Shown: in pieces, positions 42,514 through 50,933 of the stretch
Layout of the letters: every line of letters begins with the position of its first letter
How positions within the stretch are numbered: position 1 is the first letter of the stretch
Source: Streptomyces sp. SM10
Lineage (GTDB): Bacteria > Actinomycetota > Actinomycetes > Streptomycetales > Streptomycetaceae
NCBI RefSeq assembly: GCF_002910915.1
Contig: NZ_NEUF01000121.1
Coordinates: 62,001-126,000 of the forward strand
Reading direction: 5' to 3'
Length of the DNA: 64,000 nt
Made by a program: the position numbers and the translations under genes
The notes under the pieces: generated by a model
The model's database searches: none
Told to the model about the DNA's origin: nothing
The model's input: only the letters and a program-made list of their open reading frames with translations

Positions 42514-43953
42514 TCAGCTCCCGACCTCGGTCCTGTCGCCGCCCCAGAGGGTGTGGAAGGTGCCGTCGCGGTCGGTGCGCTTGTAGGTGTGTGCGCCGAA
42601 GTAGTCGCGCTGTCCCTGGGTGAGGGCGGCGGGGAGGCGTTCGGCGCGCAGGGAGTCGTAGTAGGCGAGGGTGGCGGCGAAGGCGGGGGTGGGGACTCCC
42701 TGGGCGACGGCGGTGGCGATGACCGCGCGCCAGTCGTCCTGGGCAGCGGCGATCTCCTCGGCGAAGCTCTTGTCGGCCAGCAGGCTCGGCAGCTGGGGCT
42801 GTGCCTCGTAGGCGCTGGTGATCCTGTCGAGGAACGCGGCCCGGATGATGCATCCGCCGCGCCAGATCGAGGCGATCCTGCCGAGGTCGATGTCCCAGTC
42901 GTACTCCTCGCTGCCGGCCGTGATCTCGTGGAAGCCCTGGGTGTAGGAGACGATCTTGGAGGCGTAGAGGGCCTGTTCGACCTGGTCGGCGAAGGCCGCC
43001 GCCTCGTCCGTGCCGAGTGCGCGGGCGGTCGGTCCGGCGAGGTGGCGTGAGGCCTTGCGGAGGTCGGCGTGGCCGGAGACGGAGCGGGCGAAGACGGCCT
43101 CGGCGATACCGGAGACGGGAACGCCCAGATCGAGCGCGATCTGCACGGTCCAGCGGCCGGTGCCCTTCTGCTCCGCCTGGTCGAGCACGACGTCCACGAA
43201 AGGCTTGCCGGTCGCCGCGTCGACCTGGGAGAGCACCTCCGCGGTGATCTCGATGAGGTAGGAGTCCAGGCGCCCCGTGTTCCAGGTGCGGAAGACGTCC
43301 GCGATCTGCGCGGCGGAGTACCCGGCCACGTCGCGGAGCAGCTGGTACGCCTCGGCGATGAGCTGCATGTCCGCGTACTCGACTCCGTTGTGCACCATCT
43401 TCACGAAGTGCCCGGCACCGTCCGGGCCGATGTGGGTGACGCACGGGGCGCCGTCCTTGGCCTTCGCGGAGATCTTCTCCAGCATCGGCCCGAGCGAGCT
43501 GTAGGACTCCGTGCTGCCGCCCGGCATGATGCTCGGTCCGTTCAGCGCGCCTTCCTCGCCGCCGGAGACGCCGGTGCCGACGAAGTGGATGCCCTGCTCG
43601 CGCAGCTCGTGCTCGCGGCGCCGCGTGTCCGCGAAGTGCGCGTTGCCGCCGTCGATGATCATGTCGCCGGACTCCAGGAGCGGAGCGAACTCCGCGATCA
43701 CCGCGTCCGTGGCGTCCCCGGCCTTGACCATGACGACCAGGCGCCGGGGCCTCTCCAGGGCCGCCACGAAGTCCTCGGCGCTCTCGGTCGCGATGAAGTC
43801 ACCTTCGTCGCCGAACTCTTCGACGAGCTCGTGGGTACGGGCGGCCGTCCGGTTGTGCAGGGCGACGGTGTATCCGTTGCGTGCGAAGTTCCGGGCAAGG
43901 TTGCGGCCCATGACGGCGAGCCCTGTGACACCGATCTGCGCTGTGCTGCTCAT
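42514..43953 (-). CDS. gnd: 6-phosphogluconate dehydrogenase (decarboxylating)
   Basis: 479 aa, the normal long form. Pentose phosphate pathway: 6-phosphogluconate plus NADP+ to ribulose 5-phosphate, CO2 and NADPH. N-terminal Rossmann GVTGLAVMGRNLARN, substrate loop GGNAHFADTRRR, GTGVSGGEEGALNGPSIMPGG and catalytic KMVHNGVEYADMQ are intact; the C-terminus holds QRDYFGAHTYKR. NADPH and pentose supply could serve the nearby biosynthesis, but it is probably a paralogue of the housekeeping enzyme. Start at 43953. Confidence 0.95.
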   Translation of the reverse strand: MSSTAQIGVTGLAVMGRNLARNFARNGYTVALHNRTAARTHELVEEFGDEGDFIATESAEDFVAALERPRRLVVMVKAGDATDAVIAEFAPLLESGDMIIDGGNAHFADTRRREHELREQGIHFVGTGVSGGEEGALNGPSIMPGGSTESYSSLGPMLEKISAKAKDGAPCVTHIGPDGAGHFVKMVHNGVEYADMQLIAEAYQLLRDVAGYSAAQIADVFRTWNTGRLDSYLIEITAEVLSQVDAATGKPFVDVVLDQAEQKGTGRWTVQIALDLGVPVSGIAEAVFARSVSGHADLRKASRHLAGPTARALGTDEAAAFADQVEQALYASKIVSYTQGFHEITAGSEEYDWDIDLGRIASIWRGGCIIRAAFLDRITSAYEAQPQLPSLLADKSFAEEIAAAQDDWRAVIATAVAQGVPTPAFAATLAYYDSLRAERLPAALTQGQRDYFGAHTYKRTDRDGTFHTLWGGDRTEVGS

Positions 43954-44234
43954 TGTGACCCTGCCTGCTTCCGGTTTCGTCGTGTGCGGGAGTCCGGCCG
44001 ACCGCCCTGCTGGAGAACGGGCTCCCGAGCCTACGGTGCGGGGCCGGTCGTGTGCCGGGAGCCTTCCAGGGTGTCGCCGAACTTCCCTGCGGTGGCGTCG
44101 GCGGTGGGCGGGCACCGTCGCCGGCCTCGCCCACCTCGGCCTCGCCGCTCCCGCCGGCGGTTCCCGTCTTCCGCGCGGACCGGCACCTGCCGGTACGCGA
44201 CTACCAGGAGTGAACGCCGACGGCCAACCCGCAG

Positions 44235-44484
44235 CACCGGCTGGAGGCCCGGGACGCTCCACCGGTTCTGCTGTCCAACGCGCTCCCCGACCCCGCCCCC
44301 GGTCATCCGTGGGCGGTCTCGGTGGCCCGGCAGTTCGGCCGCAGCGGAGTGCTCGTCACCTACGAGGGCCAGGGCCACGGCAGCGTCGCCCAGGGCCCCC
44401 TGCATGGAGCGGGCCGTCGACGGATACCTGACCGATCTGGACGTGCCGGCCCGTGGCACCAGGTGTCCCGCCCTCCCGTCGTGA
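44235..44484 (+). pseudogene. C-terminal remnant of TAP-like (S33) alpha/beta hydrolase, frameshifted
   Basis: The frame from 44235 reads HRLEARDAPPVLLSNALPDP then SVARQFGRSGVLVTYEGQGHGSVAQGP, the C-terminal TAP-like module of S33 peptidases, including the catalytic His of GHGS. A run of five C (44396-44400) shifts the frame; one base fewer would continue as CMERAVDGYLTDLDVPARG to the stop at 44482-44484. No N-terminal hydrolase domain precedes it. Either the rest was deleted or this is a truncated pseudogene; the shift is in a homopolymer, so sequencing error is possible, but the missing N-terminus is not explained by that. Confidence 0.75.
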
Positions 44485-44563
44485 GCGCACCCCGGCACGG
44501 CCGGGGCCGGTACGAGGGCGCGCACGGTGACCGGGGCCGGGGACGCAGGGCAGGGGGCCCCGG

Positions 44564-46393
44564 TCACCCCGTCCGCTCCGCCGCGGCGGGCTCGCCGTTG
44601 ACGGTGTCGACGAGGAAGCCACCGGACTGGTGGTGCCAGAGCTTGGCGTAGGCGCCCTCGGTGAGCAGCAGTTCGTGGTGCGTGCCCTGTTCGACGATGC
44701 TGCCGTGGTCGAGCACGATCAGGTGGTCCATCGCCGCGACCGTGCTCAGGCGGTGCGCGACGACCAGCGCGGTCCTGCCCTCCATCAGCTGCCACAGGGC
44801 CTGCTGGACGAGGGTCTCGCTCTCGGAGTCCAGCGCGCTGGTCGCCTCGTCCAGCAACAGGATCGGTGCGTCGCGCAGGATCGCCCGGGCGAGGGCGACC
44901 CGCTGGCGCTGCCCGCCGGAGAGCTTGACGCCGCGCTCCCCGACCATCGTGTCGAATCCCGCCGGAAGCTGGTCGGCGAACTCCGTGACGTGGGCCGCGT
45001 CGGCTGCGGCGCGGATCTCCGCGTCGGTGGCGTCCGGACGGGCGAAGAGGATGTTCTCACGCAGCGTGCGGTGGAACATCGCCGGTTCCTGCGGGACGTA
45101 CGCGATCAGGCTCCGCAGGTCGGACTGGCGGAGCCGGCTGATGTCCTGACCCCCGATCATGATGCGGCCCGACCGGACGTCGGCCATCCGCAGCAGCAGC
45201 CGGGTCAGGGTGGTCTTGCCGCCTCCGGACCGACCGACGAGGCCGATCCTCGCGCCGCTCGGTACGTCCAGGTCGAGTCCCCGGAAGATCGGGTCGCCGC
45301 CGTCGTGGGCGAAGGTGACGCGCTCGAAGCGTACGTCCGCGGAGTGCTGGGCCAGCGGCTCGGGTGCCGCGGGGTCGAGCACGGTGGGCGGGACCAGGAG
45401 CAGCTCGGTGAACTGGGCCGCCTCGGTCATCGAGCTCTCCAGGCGACGGTAGATCTGGTTGAACTCGAACATGATGCGGGTCGAGCCGGTGTAGTACGTG
45501 AACGCGACCACGATCGCCTCCACGCTGCCGACGCCCGCACCGATCCCGATGGCGAGGAGCAGACCGAGACCGTTGGTCAGCACGGACATCGGTGCGACCA
45601 GGGTGTCGATGCGGAGGTTGCCGTAGTCCCACGAGCGCAGCGTGAGCCTCCGGGACTCCGCGACCCGCGACCGGTGTTCGGCGGCCTCGCGTTCCTCGGC
45701 GGCGAACGCGCGCACGGTGTCCATGTTCGTCAGCGCGTCCGAGACGTGGCCCGACACCCTGGCGATCGCCTCCTCACGGCTGTTGACCAGCTTCTGCCGA
45801 CGCCGGATGAGCGGTGCCGCGCACAGCGCCGTCACCGTGATCATCGTCAGGAGGCCGGCCACCAGCAGGGGGTCGTAACTCCAGAGGATCACCGTGCCGA
45901 ACAGCAACGGCGCCAGGCTCCCCACGACGTTGAACGTGAGGGTGTCGATGAACTCCTCGAACCGTGTCGCGAAGCTCAGCACCCGCTTGGTCAGGGACCC
46001 GGCGAAGTTGTCCTGGAAGAACGCGGCGTCCTTGGCGAACAGTTCGTCCATGCCGACGGAGTAGAGATGCTCGATCCCCCGGGCGTCGACGCGGTTGAGG
46101 CAGTGCACGCCCAGGCGCCACATCGTCTCCGCCAGGAGCAGCGCTCCGGCGAACACACCGACGTAGGGGAGCGCCTCGCGGATGCCCAAGGTCCCGTCCT
46201 CGGCGATGCGGCCGACGAGCTTGGCGACGACCAGCGGGGCGACGTACGTGATCCCGATGTTGCCCAGTGCCGGGAGCAGGAGCGCCGGAACGGACAGTCT
46301 GCGCTGGCGGTTGATCTCCCGCAGGTAGTGACGGAGTGCGAGTCGGACCGGGCCCTTGCCCGGCCCGGTTCCTTGAGGCTGCTGCGATCCCAT
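44564..46393 (-). CDS. ABC exporter, fused membrane and ATPase domains (MsbA/lipid or drug type)
   Basis: 609 aa half-transporter from the ATG at 46393 (ATGAGGTCGGC upstream). About six membrane helices in residues 30-320, then the ATPase: Walker A GRSGGGKTT (about residue 405), Q-loop YVPQEP, signature LSGGQRQRVALARA, Walker B ILLLDEATSALD, and H-loop VVAHRLST. Homodimer that exports lipids, peptides or drugs. No linked partner; downstream neighbour is a pseudogene on the other strand. Possible exporter of a product of this region, but evidence is only positional. Confidence 0.9.
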   Translation of the reverse strand: MGSQQPQGTGPGKGPVRLALRHYLREINRQRRLSVPALLLPALGNIGITYVAPLVVAKLVGRIAEDGTLGIREALPYVGVFAGALLLAETMWRLGVHCLNRVDARGIEHLYSVGMDELFAKDAAFFQDNFAGSLTKRVLSFATRFEEFIDTLTFNVVGSLAPLLFGTVILWSYDPLLVAGLLTMITVTALCAAPLIRRRQKLVNSREEAIARVSGHVSDALTNMDTVRAFAAEEREAAEHRSRVAESRRLTLRSWDYGNLRIDTLVAPMSVLTNGLGLLLAIGIGAGVGSVEAIVVAFTYYTGSTRIMFEFNQIYRRLESSMTEAAQFTELLLVPPTVLDPAAPEPLAQHSADVRFERVTFAHDGGDPIFRGLDLDVPSGARIGLVGRSGGGKTTLTRLLLRMADVRSGRIMIGGQDISRLRQSDLRSLIAYVPQEPAMFHRTLRENILFARPDATDAEIRAAADAAHVTEFADQLPAGFDTMVGERGVKLSGGQRQRVALARAILRDAPILLLDEATSALDSESETLVQQALWQLMEGRTALVVAHRLSTVAAMDHLIVLDHGSIVEQGTHHELLLTEGAYAKLWHHQSGGFLVDTVNGEPAAAERTG

Positions 46394-47072
46394 GCCGACC
46401 TCATGTCGTTTCGTGGGCAGTTGCACCGCCCTGCGCCTTCGTGGCAGGTCTCCGCCTCGCGAGGCGCAGCACCGACCCGTGCAAGAGCGCCGGTGCGCCT
46501 CCGTGGCAGGGGGTCCGGGTGACAGGAGTCTTCCGTGACCGTCAGGTCGGCGTCCAAGCGTTTTCAGGGGCGCGGGCAGCACGGCGGCGCGTTTCGGCCG
46601 GTCCGCCCGCGCCCGCCCGTACCACGGGCGCGACAGGTGTTCACCGGCGTGGGGGCTGACGTCTTCTCTGCGCGGGGAAGTGCCCTCCGCGAGTGTGCCC
46701 TCGGCCGTCGAGGTGGCGGTGCGGGGGCAGCCGCAACGGTGGTCGGACGCACTCCACCCTGGGCGACAGCCCCCAGGGGCAGCTCCACGCGTCTCCGCCG
46801 AGTCGCGCGGCCCGCTCTCCCGCCGGCGCCGGAAGTACGTCCGGAAACTGCCTGCGCCGGCGCCGAGCCCCACCCCGTGCGGTGCGTCCCGGACCATCGG
46901 AGCGTGCACCGCGAAGAGGGTGCCGGTCAGGGACGCCGGTACGGCCGGGCGTGTCAGGGGGTATCCGCCGGCAGCACATCGTACGCGGGTCCGCCCTCGT
47001 ACGCATGTGCACGAGGGCGGGCATCGCCGAGGGAGGGGCCGCCGTGGACGGGCGATCCGGGGAGCGGCGCCT
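46394..47072. other. Intergenic region, 679 bp, no gene seen
   Basis: Between the ABC exporter start and the end of the DUF5709 gene. Frames crossing it have no domain, poor codon pattern and no ribosome sites. It holds the exporter's promoter. Confidence 0.6.
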
Positions 47073-47549
47073 TCAGAGGGCCGGTGACTGCCCGAACAGA
47101 TCCTGTTCCTCGGGAATCAGGTGCATCGCCGCTTCCTCCGCGGACGCCGCCGCGCCGTCGATGCCGACGTCCTGGGCGGTGAGGGTGGAGGCCACGTGCC
47201 CGTCGCCCTCCTGGGTGAGCCTGCCCGCGCGGTCGGTGCCCACCTCCGTGTCGTAGAGCTCTCCGTCGCCCTCCGCGAGATCACCCAGGCCGTCGTCGGC
47301 AGGGTCGCCCTTCTCGGGGTTCTCCCTGGTCAGGCGGCTTTCGAGGGATTCGCCCGTGTGCTGTTCCGTGGCGGTGGTGCCCTTGTCGTCGACGGCCCAG
47401 GGCCGGTCCGGCGGGGAGTAGCCCTCGTCCAGGACGTCGGTGAGCCCGGACGCGTCCAGCGTGTCCTCCAGGTCCAGCAGGTCATCGGGGTCGGAGGCCT
47501 CCGGCTCCTGCGGCTGGTAGACGTCGTCCCCCCGGTCGCTGTCGGTCAT
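47073..47549 (-). CDS. DUF5709 acidic protein
   Basis: 158 aa, strongly acidic, without membrane segments. The N-terminal pattern DDVYQPQEPEASDPDDLLDLEDTLD and central DEGYSPPDRPWAVDDKGTT (each shown within length limits) match actinobacterial DUF5709 proteins, whose function is unknown. Strong ribosome site (GGAGGAAGGGG). It is divergent from the metallophore-like operon, so its promoter lies next to the Zur-like box; co-regulation is possible. Confidence 0.88.
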   Translation of the reverse strand: MTDSDRGDDVYQPQEPEASDPDDLLDLEDTLDASGLTDVLDEGYSPPDRPWAVDDKGTTATEQHTGESLESRLTRENPEKGDPADDGLGDLAEGDGELYDTEVGTDRAGRLTQEGDGHVASTLTAQDVGIDGAAASAEEAAMHLIPEEQDLFGQSPAL

Positions 47550-47651
47550 GGCGTGCCCCTTCCTCCGGGTCCCCTCTACGCCCAATTCCACTCCGGTCGG
47601 ACGCGAGACGCAACGGAAGCAGCTCCCCGCCTCGACTGACGCCCTTTTAGA

Positions 47652-47672
47652 TGACAATGAAAACGATTGTCG
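47652..47672. promoter_or_regulatory. Zur-like (Fur-family) operator
   Basis: TGACAAT-GAAAACG-ATTGTCG is a 7-7-7 imperfect palindrome. The reverse strand contains GTTTTCATTGTCA, which matches the right half of actinobacterial Zur boxes (TTTTCATTnTCA type). It is 93 bp upstream of the GTG of the ATP-grasp gene and upstream of the divergent DUF5709 gene. Zinc repression of the operon is inferred; a related Fur-family site is possible. Confidence 0.65.
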
Positions 47673-47696
47673 ATAGCGTGTGGGTCCTCGGGTCCG

Positions 47697-47721
47697 GAGG
47701 TCCCCTCGCAGGGGTGACCTC
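47697..47721. promoter_or_regulatory. Leader hairpin upstream of ATP-grasp gene
   Basis: Arms GAGGTCCCCT and AGGGG-TG-ACCTC pair with a 3-base CGC loop and a 2-base bulge, between the Zur-like box and the start codon. It could affect leader transcription or translation; no riboswitch family is recognised. Confidence 0.4.
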
Positions 47722-47764
47722 TGTCTGCCCGGAATCCCAACCGAACTGTGAGAAGAGGGAGTTC

Positions 47765-49021
47765 GTGGCTCATCTGTTGGTGGTCGAGAGCTGGGTCGGA
47801 TCGATGAGCAGGCTCCTGCCGCGGGCCATGGAGGAGGCAGGGCACCACTTCACCTTCCTCACCCGCGATCTGCACCACTACCTGCGGTCGGCGCCGGAAG
47901 GCGTGGACCATCCCCTGCTCACCGCACGTAATGTCGTCACCGGGCCCACCAACGAGGTGGACGTGCTGCTCCCGCAGGTGGAGCGGCTGCACCGGGCCCT
48001 GCGCTTCGACGGGGTGGTCACGTCCTGTGACTACTATCTGCCGACCGCGGCACGGATCGCGGGCCGGCTGAGCCTGCCCGGCCCCTCCGCCGCATCGATG
48101 GAGGACGCCTGCCGCAAGGACTCCACCCGCCGCGTTCTCGCCGCCGCGGGTGTCCCCGGCCCCCGGTACGCGGTGTGCGCGGACCTGGCGGAGGCCGAGA
48201 CGGCCGCCCGCGACCTCGGCTACCCCCTGGTGGTCAAGCCGGTCGACCTCTGCGGTGGCATGCTCGTACGCCGCGTCGACGACGCGCATCAGCTGAGGGA
48301 GGCGTGCGGGGCGCTGGCCGGCTTCCCCCGCAATGCCAGGGGGCAGCGGCGCGCGCCCCACATCCTGCTCGAGGAGTTTCTCCGCGGCCCCGAGGTGAGC
48401 GTGGAGACCGTGACGTGCCGGGGTGTCGCACACGTCGTCGGTGTGACGGACAAGAGCGTCGGACGGGCTCCTGCCTTCGTCGAGACCGGCCACATGTTCC
48501 CCGCTGCCCTGGCGCCGGACGACCTCGACGCCGCGACCGGCTCCGCCCTGCGCGCCGGGGAGGCCCTGGGGCTCGACGACGTCGTGGCGCACACCGAGAT
48601 CAAGCTGACGGCCGACGGCCCCCGCGTCGTTGAGGTCAACCCCCGCCCCGCGGGCAACCGCATCACCGAACTGGTACGCCACGTCACCGGTGTCGACCTC
48701 GCCGCCGCCTGCGTCGACGTCGCGCTGGGCCGGGAGCCCGACCTCCGGCACCGTGACACCGGGCTGCGCAGCGCGGCCATCGGGTTCCTCGTCCCCGACG
48801 CCGCGGGCACACTCGCGTCGGTGGAGGGGGCCGACGGTGTGCGGGAGGCCGACGGCGTCCTGGAGGTGCAACTCGCCGAGGCCGGCCGCCCGGTCGGGGC
48901 GGCGGACAGCAACAACGACTACCTCGGGCACATCATGGCCGGGGACGCCACCGGGCTCGGCGCCAGGAACCGCGTCGAGTCGCTGCTCGCCGGCGTACGG
49001 CCTCTGCTGGTGCGCTCGTGA
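47765..49021 (+). CDS. ATP-grasp ligase of the metallophore-like operon
   Basis: 418 aa from the GTG at 47765 (GAGGGA upstream); an upstream ATG at 47651 lies inside the Zur-like box and is rejected. N-terminal AHLLVVESWVGSMSRLLPRA is typical of carbamoyl-phosphate-synthetase-like ATP-grasp amino-acid ligases. ATP-grasp core: YPLVVKPVDLCGGMLVRRV (residues about 155-173), HILLEEFLRGPEVSVE, HTEIKLTADGPRVVEVNPRPAG with the Mg ligand Glu and Asn. It would join a carboxylate to an amine via an acyl phosphate, building a dipeptide-like backbone. First gene of the operon. Confidence 0.9.
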   Translation: MAHLLVVESWVGSMSRLLPRAMEEAGHHFTFLTRDLHHYLRSAPEGVDHPLLTARNVVTGPTNEVDVLLPQVERLHRALRFDGVVTSCDYYLPTAARIAGRLSLPGPSAASMEDACRKDSTRRVLAAAGVPGPRYAVCADLAEAETAARDLGYPLVVKPVDLCGGMLVRRVDDAHQLREACGALAGFPRNARGQRRAPHILLEEFLRGPEVSVETVTCRGVAHVVGVTDKSVGRAPAFVETGHMFPAALAPDDLDAATGSALRAGEALGLDDVVAHTEIKLTADGPRVVEVNPRPAGNRITELVRHVTGVDLAAACVDVALGREPDLRHRDTGLRSAAIGFLVPDAAGTLASVEGADGVREADGVLEVQLAEAGRPVGAADSNNDYLGHIMAGDATGLGARNRVESLLAGVRPLLVRS

Positions 49022-49851
49022 CGACCGCCTCGCGCACCCTCGCGCCGTTCGACGCCCTCCTCATGCAGGCCCTGTGCGGTGAACTCGGCCCGGATCCCCG
49101 GACCCGCCGCATCGCCGTGGCCTTCACCACGTCCCAGGCCGTACGCCACGACGGGCGGAACGGCGGATACCGCAACGAGGTCCTCAGCCTCCGCCTCGAC
49201 CGTGCCGTCGGCTCCTGCGCGGTCGAACCGGGCGCGCTCCCCGACAGCACCGTCGAGGAGTGCGCGGGGGCGGACGTGGCCACCCTCCTCACCCACCCGC
49301 TGCTGCCGGTCCGTGTGGCGGCGCTGGACGCCTACCTGATGGACGTCCTCCCGCACTCCCCGGCCCACGGGGCGCAGCCCGTGGCACTCCCCGCCGGAAG
49401 CTCGCTCGAGCGCTCCCAGGTGCGGGCCGCCGCCGTCGTCGACCTGCTCGACCTGGTCCCCGGAAGCACTGTCCTCGTCGTCGGTGTCGTCAACTCCCTT
49501 CTCGCCGAGCTGCGTTCGCGTGGCCTCGGCGCCATCCCCTGCGACCTGAAGGGCGGCACGACCGAGTGGGGAGAGCGCATCGCCACGGACGCGCTCGGGC
49601 GGCTGGGCCGCTGCGACGCGGTGCTGGCCTCCGGCATGACGCTCGGCAACGGAAGCTTCGACGCGCTGCGCCGGGGCGCCCGTCAGCACGGCAAACCGCT
49701 GGTCATGTTCGCCCAGACCGGAAGCGCGGTCCTGCCCCGCCTCCTCGGTGCAGGAGTGACCGCGGTGTGCGCGGAGCCGTATCCGTTCTTCTGGCTGGAC
49801 GGCGGCCCCGGCACCATCCACCGCTACCGCGCCGACGGAGGCACCTCATGA
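49018..49851 (+). CDS. DUF364-type (Rossmann-like, putative heavy-metal chelation) protein
   Basis: 277 aa, GTG start overlapping the ATP-grasp stop. The C-terminal half shows the DUF364 pattern: VLASGMTLGNGSFDALRR, FAQTGSAVLPRLLGAGVTAV, and a cysteine in VCAEPYPFFW. Families with this module are annotated as putative heavy-metal-binding or chelation proteins from structure, without proven chemistry. In this operon it may bind metal or act as an unusual catalytic partner of the ligase or PLP enzyme. Confidence 0.78.
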   Translation: MTTASRTLAPFDALLMQALCGELGPDPRTRRIAVAFTTSQAVRHDGRNGGYRNEVLSLRLDRAVGSCAVEPGALPDSTVEECAGADVATLLTHPLLPVRVAALDAYLMDVLPHSPAHGAQPVALPAGSSLERSQVRAAAVVDLLDLVPGSTVLVVGVVNSLLAELRSRGLGAIPCDLKGGTTEWGERIATDALGRLGRCDAVLASGMTLGNGSFDALRRGARQHGKPLVMFAQTGSAVLPRLLGAGVTAVCAEPYPFFWLDGGPGTIHRYRADGGTS

Positions 49852-50933
49852 CCACCGCGTCCCTGCCCGCCCTGGCCCCCAACCGGGAGCTCCTCGCCCT
49901 TCTCGGCCGCACCCCGCTGGCCAGGATCACCACCCGGCTTCCCCTGCCCCACCCCGGCTTCTGGGCCAAGCTCGAGGGGCACGCCGTCGGCGGAATGAAG
50001 GCCCGGGCCGCCGTCTCCATGCTGCTGGGCGCCGAGGAGCGCGGCGAACTGCTCCCCGGCGCACCGGTCGTGGAGTCGACCTCCGGCACGCTCGGGATAG
50101 GGCTCGCCTTCGCGGGACAGGCACTCGGACACCCCGTCGTGCTGGTCGGGGACAGCGAACTGGAACCCTCGATGCGGCAGTTGCTCCGCTCGTACGGGGC
50201 CTGGCTCGAGCTCGTGGACCGCCCCACCGGGCGTGGCGGGTGGCAGGGCGCCCGGCTGGAGCGGCTGCACGACCTCCTGGCCCGCATGCCCGGCGCCTAC
50301 TGGCCCGACCAGTACAACAACCCCGACAACACCGGCGGTTACGCCGCACTCGCGGCCGAACTCGCCACCCGGCTCGACCACCTGGACATCCTCGTCTGCA
50401 GCGTCGGCACCGGCGGACACAGTGCGGGGATCGCTGGCCCCCTGCGCAGGCACTGGCCCGCCCTGCGCGTCATCGCCGTCGACTCCACCGGATCCACCAT
50501 CTTCGGCCGGCCGGCCGCACCCCGGGTGATGCGCGGGCTCGGCAGCAGCATCCACCCGCGCAACGTGGCCTACGACGCCTTCGACGAGGTCCACTGGATC
50601 GGTCCCGCAGAGGCCGCCGACGCCTGCCGCCGGCTGGCCCGGGGCAATTTCGTCAGCGGTGGCTGGAGCACCGGCGCCGTCGCGCGCGTCGCCGCCTGGG
50701 CGGCCCGCACCCACCCCGGTGCGGCCGTGGCCACCGTCTTCCCCGACGGACCCCACCGCTACCTCGGCACCGTCTACGACGACGACTTCATGACCGCCCA
50801 CCACCTGGAGCCGGGCCTCGCGGCCGAGGGCCCCGTCGACGTCCCGCACCCTCGCGCCCCGCAGACCGGGGGATGGACCAGGTGCACCACCGTCACCGAC
50901 CCGCTGGCGGAACGCCCGGAGAGGCAGCCGTGA
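49848..50933 (+). CDS. SbnA/cysteine synthase-like PLP enzyme
   Basis: 361 aa. Fold-type II PLP enzyme: PLP Lys in HAVGGMKARAAV (about residue 47; SVKDR in most cysteine synthases), substrate loop ESTSGTLGIGLA, PLP-phosphate loop VGTGGHSAG, and QYNNPDN. SbnA makes N-(1-amino-1-carboxyl-2-ethyl)-glutamate from O-phosphoserine in staphyloferrin B and diaminopropionate pathways; a similar beta-replacement would give a diaminopropionate-type metal-binding unit. Exact substrate unknown. Coupled on both sides (ATGA, GTGA). Confidence 0.88.
   Translation: MTTASLPALAPNRELLALLGRTPLARITTRLPLPHPGFWAKLEGHAVGGMKARAAVSMLLGAEERGELLPGAPVVESTSGTLGIGLAFAGQALGHPVVLVGDSELEPSMRQLLRSYGAWLELVDRPTGRGGWQGARLERLHDLLARMPGAYWPDQYNNPDNTGGYAALAAELATRLDHLDILVCSVGTGGHSAGIAGPLRRHWPALRVIAVDSTGSTIFGRPAAPRVMRGLGSSIHPRNVAYDAFDEVHWIGPAEAADACRRLARGNFVSGGWSTGAVARVAAWAARTHPGAAVATVFPDGPHRYLGTVYDDDFMTAHHLEPGLAAEGPVDVPHPRAPQTGGWTRCTTVTDPLAERPERQP

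Noticed and set aside
46564..47024. Candidate genes between the ABC exporter and DUF5709
   Set aside because: Frames are Arg/Pro/Ala-rich without codon bias or ribosome sites.
47651..47764. N-terminal extension of the ATP-grasp protein from an ATG at 47651
   Set aside because: The extension lies inside the Zur-like box, lacks a ribosome site and has no family similarity; the GTG at 47765 has both a ribosome site and the family N-terminus.
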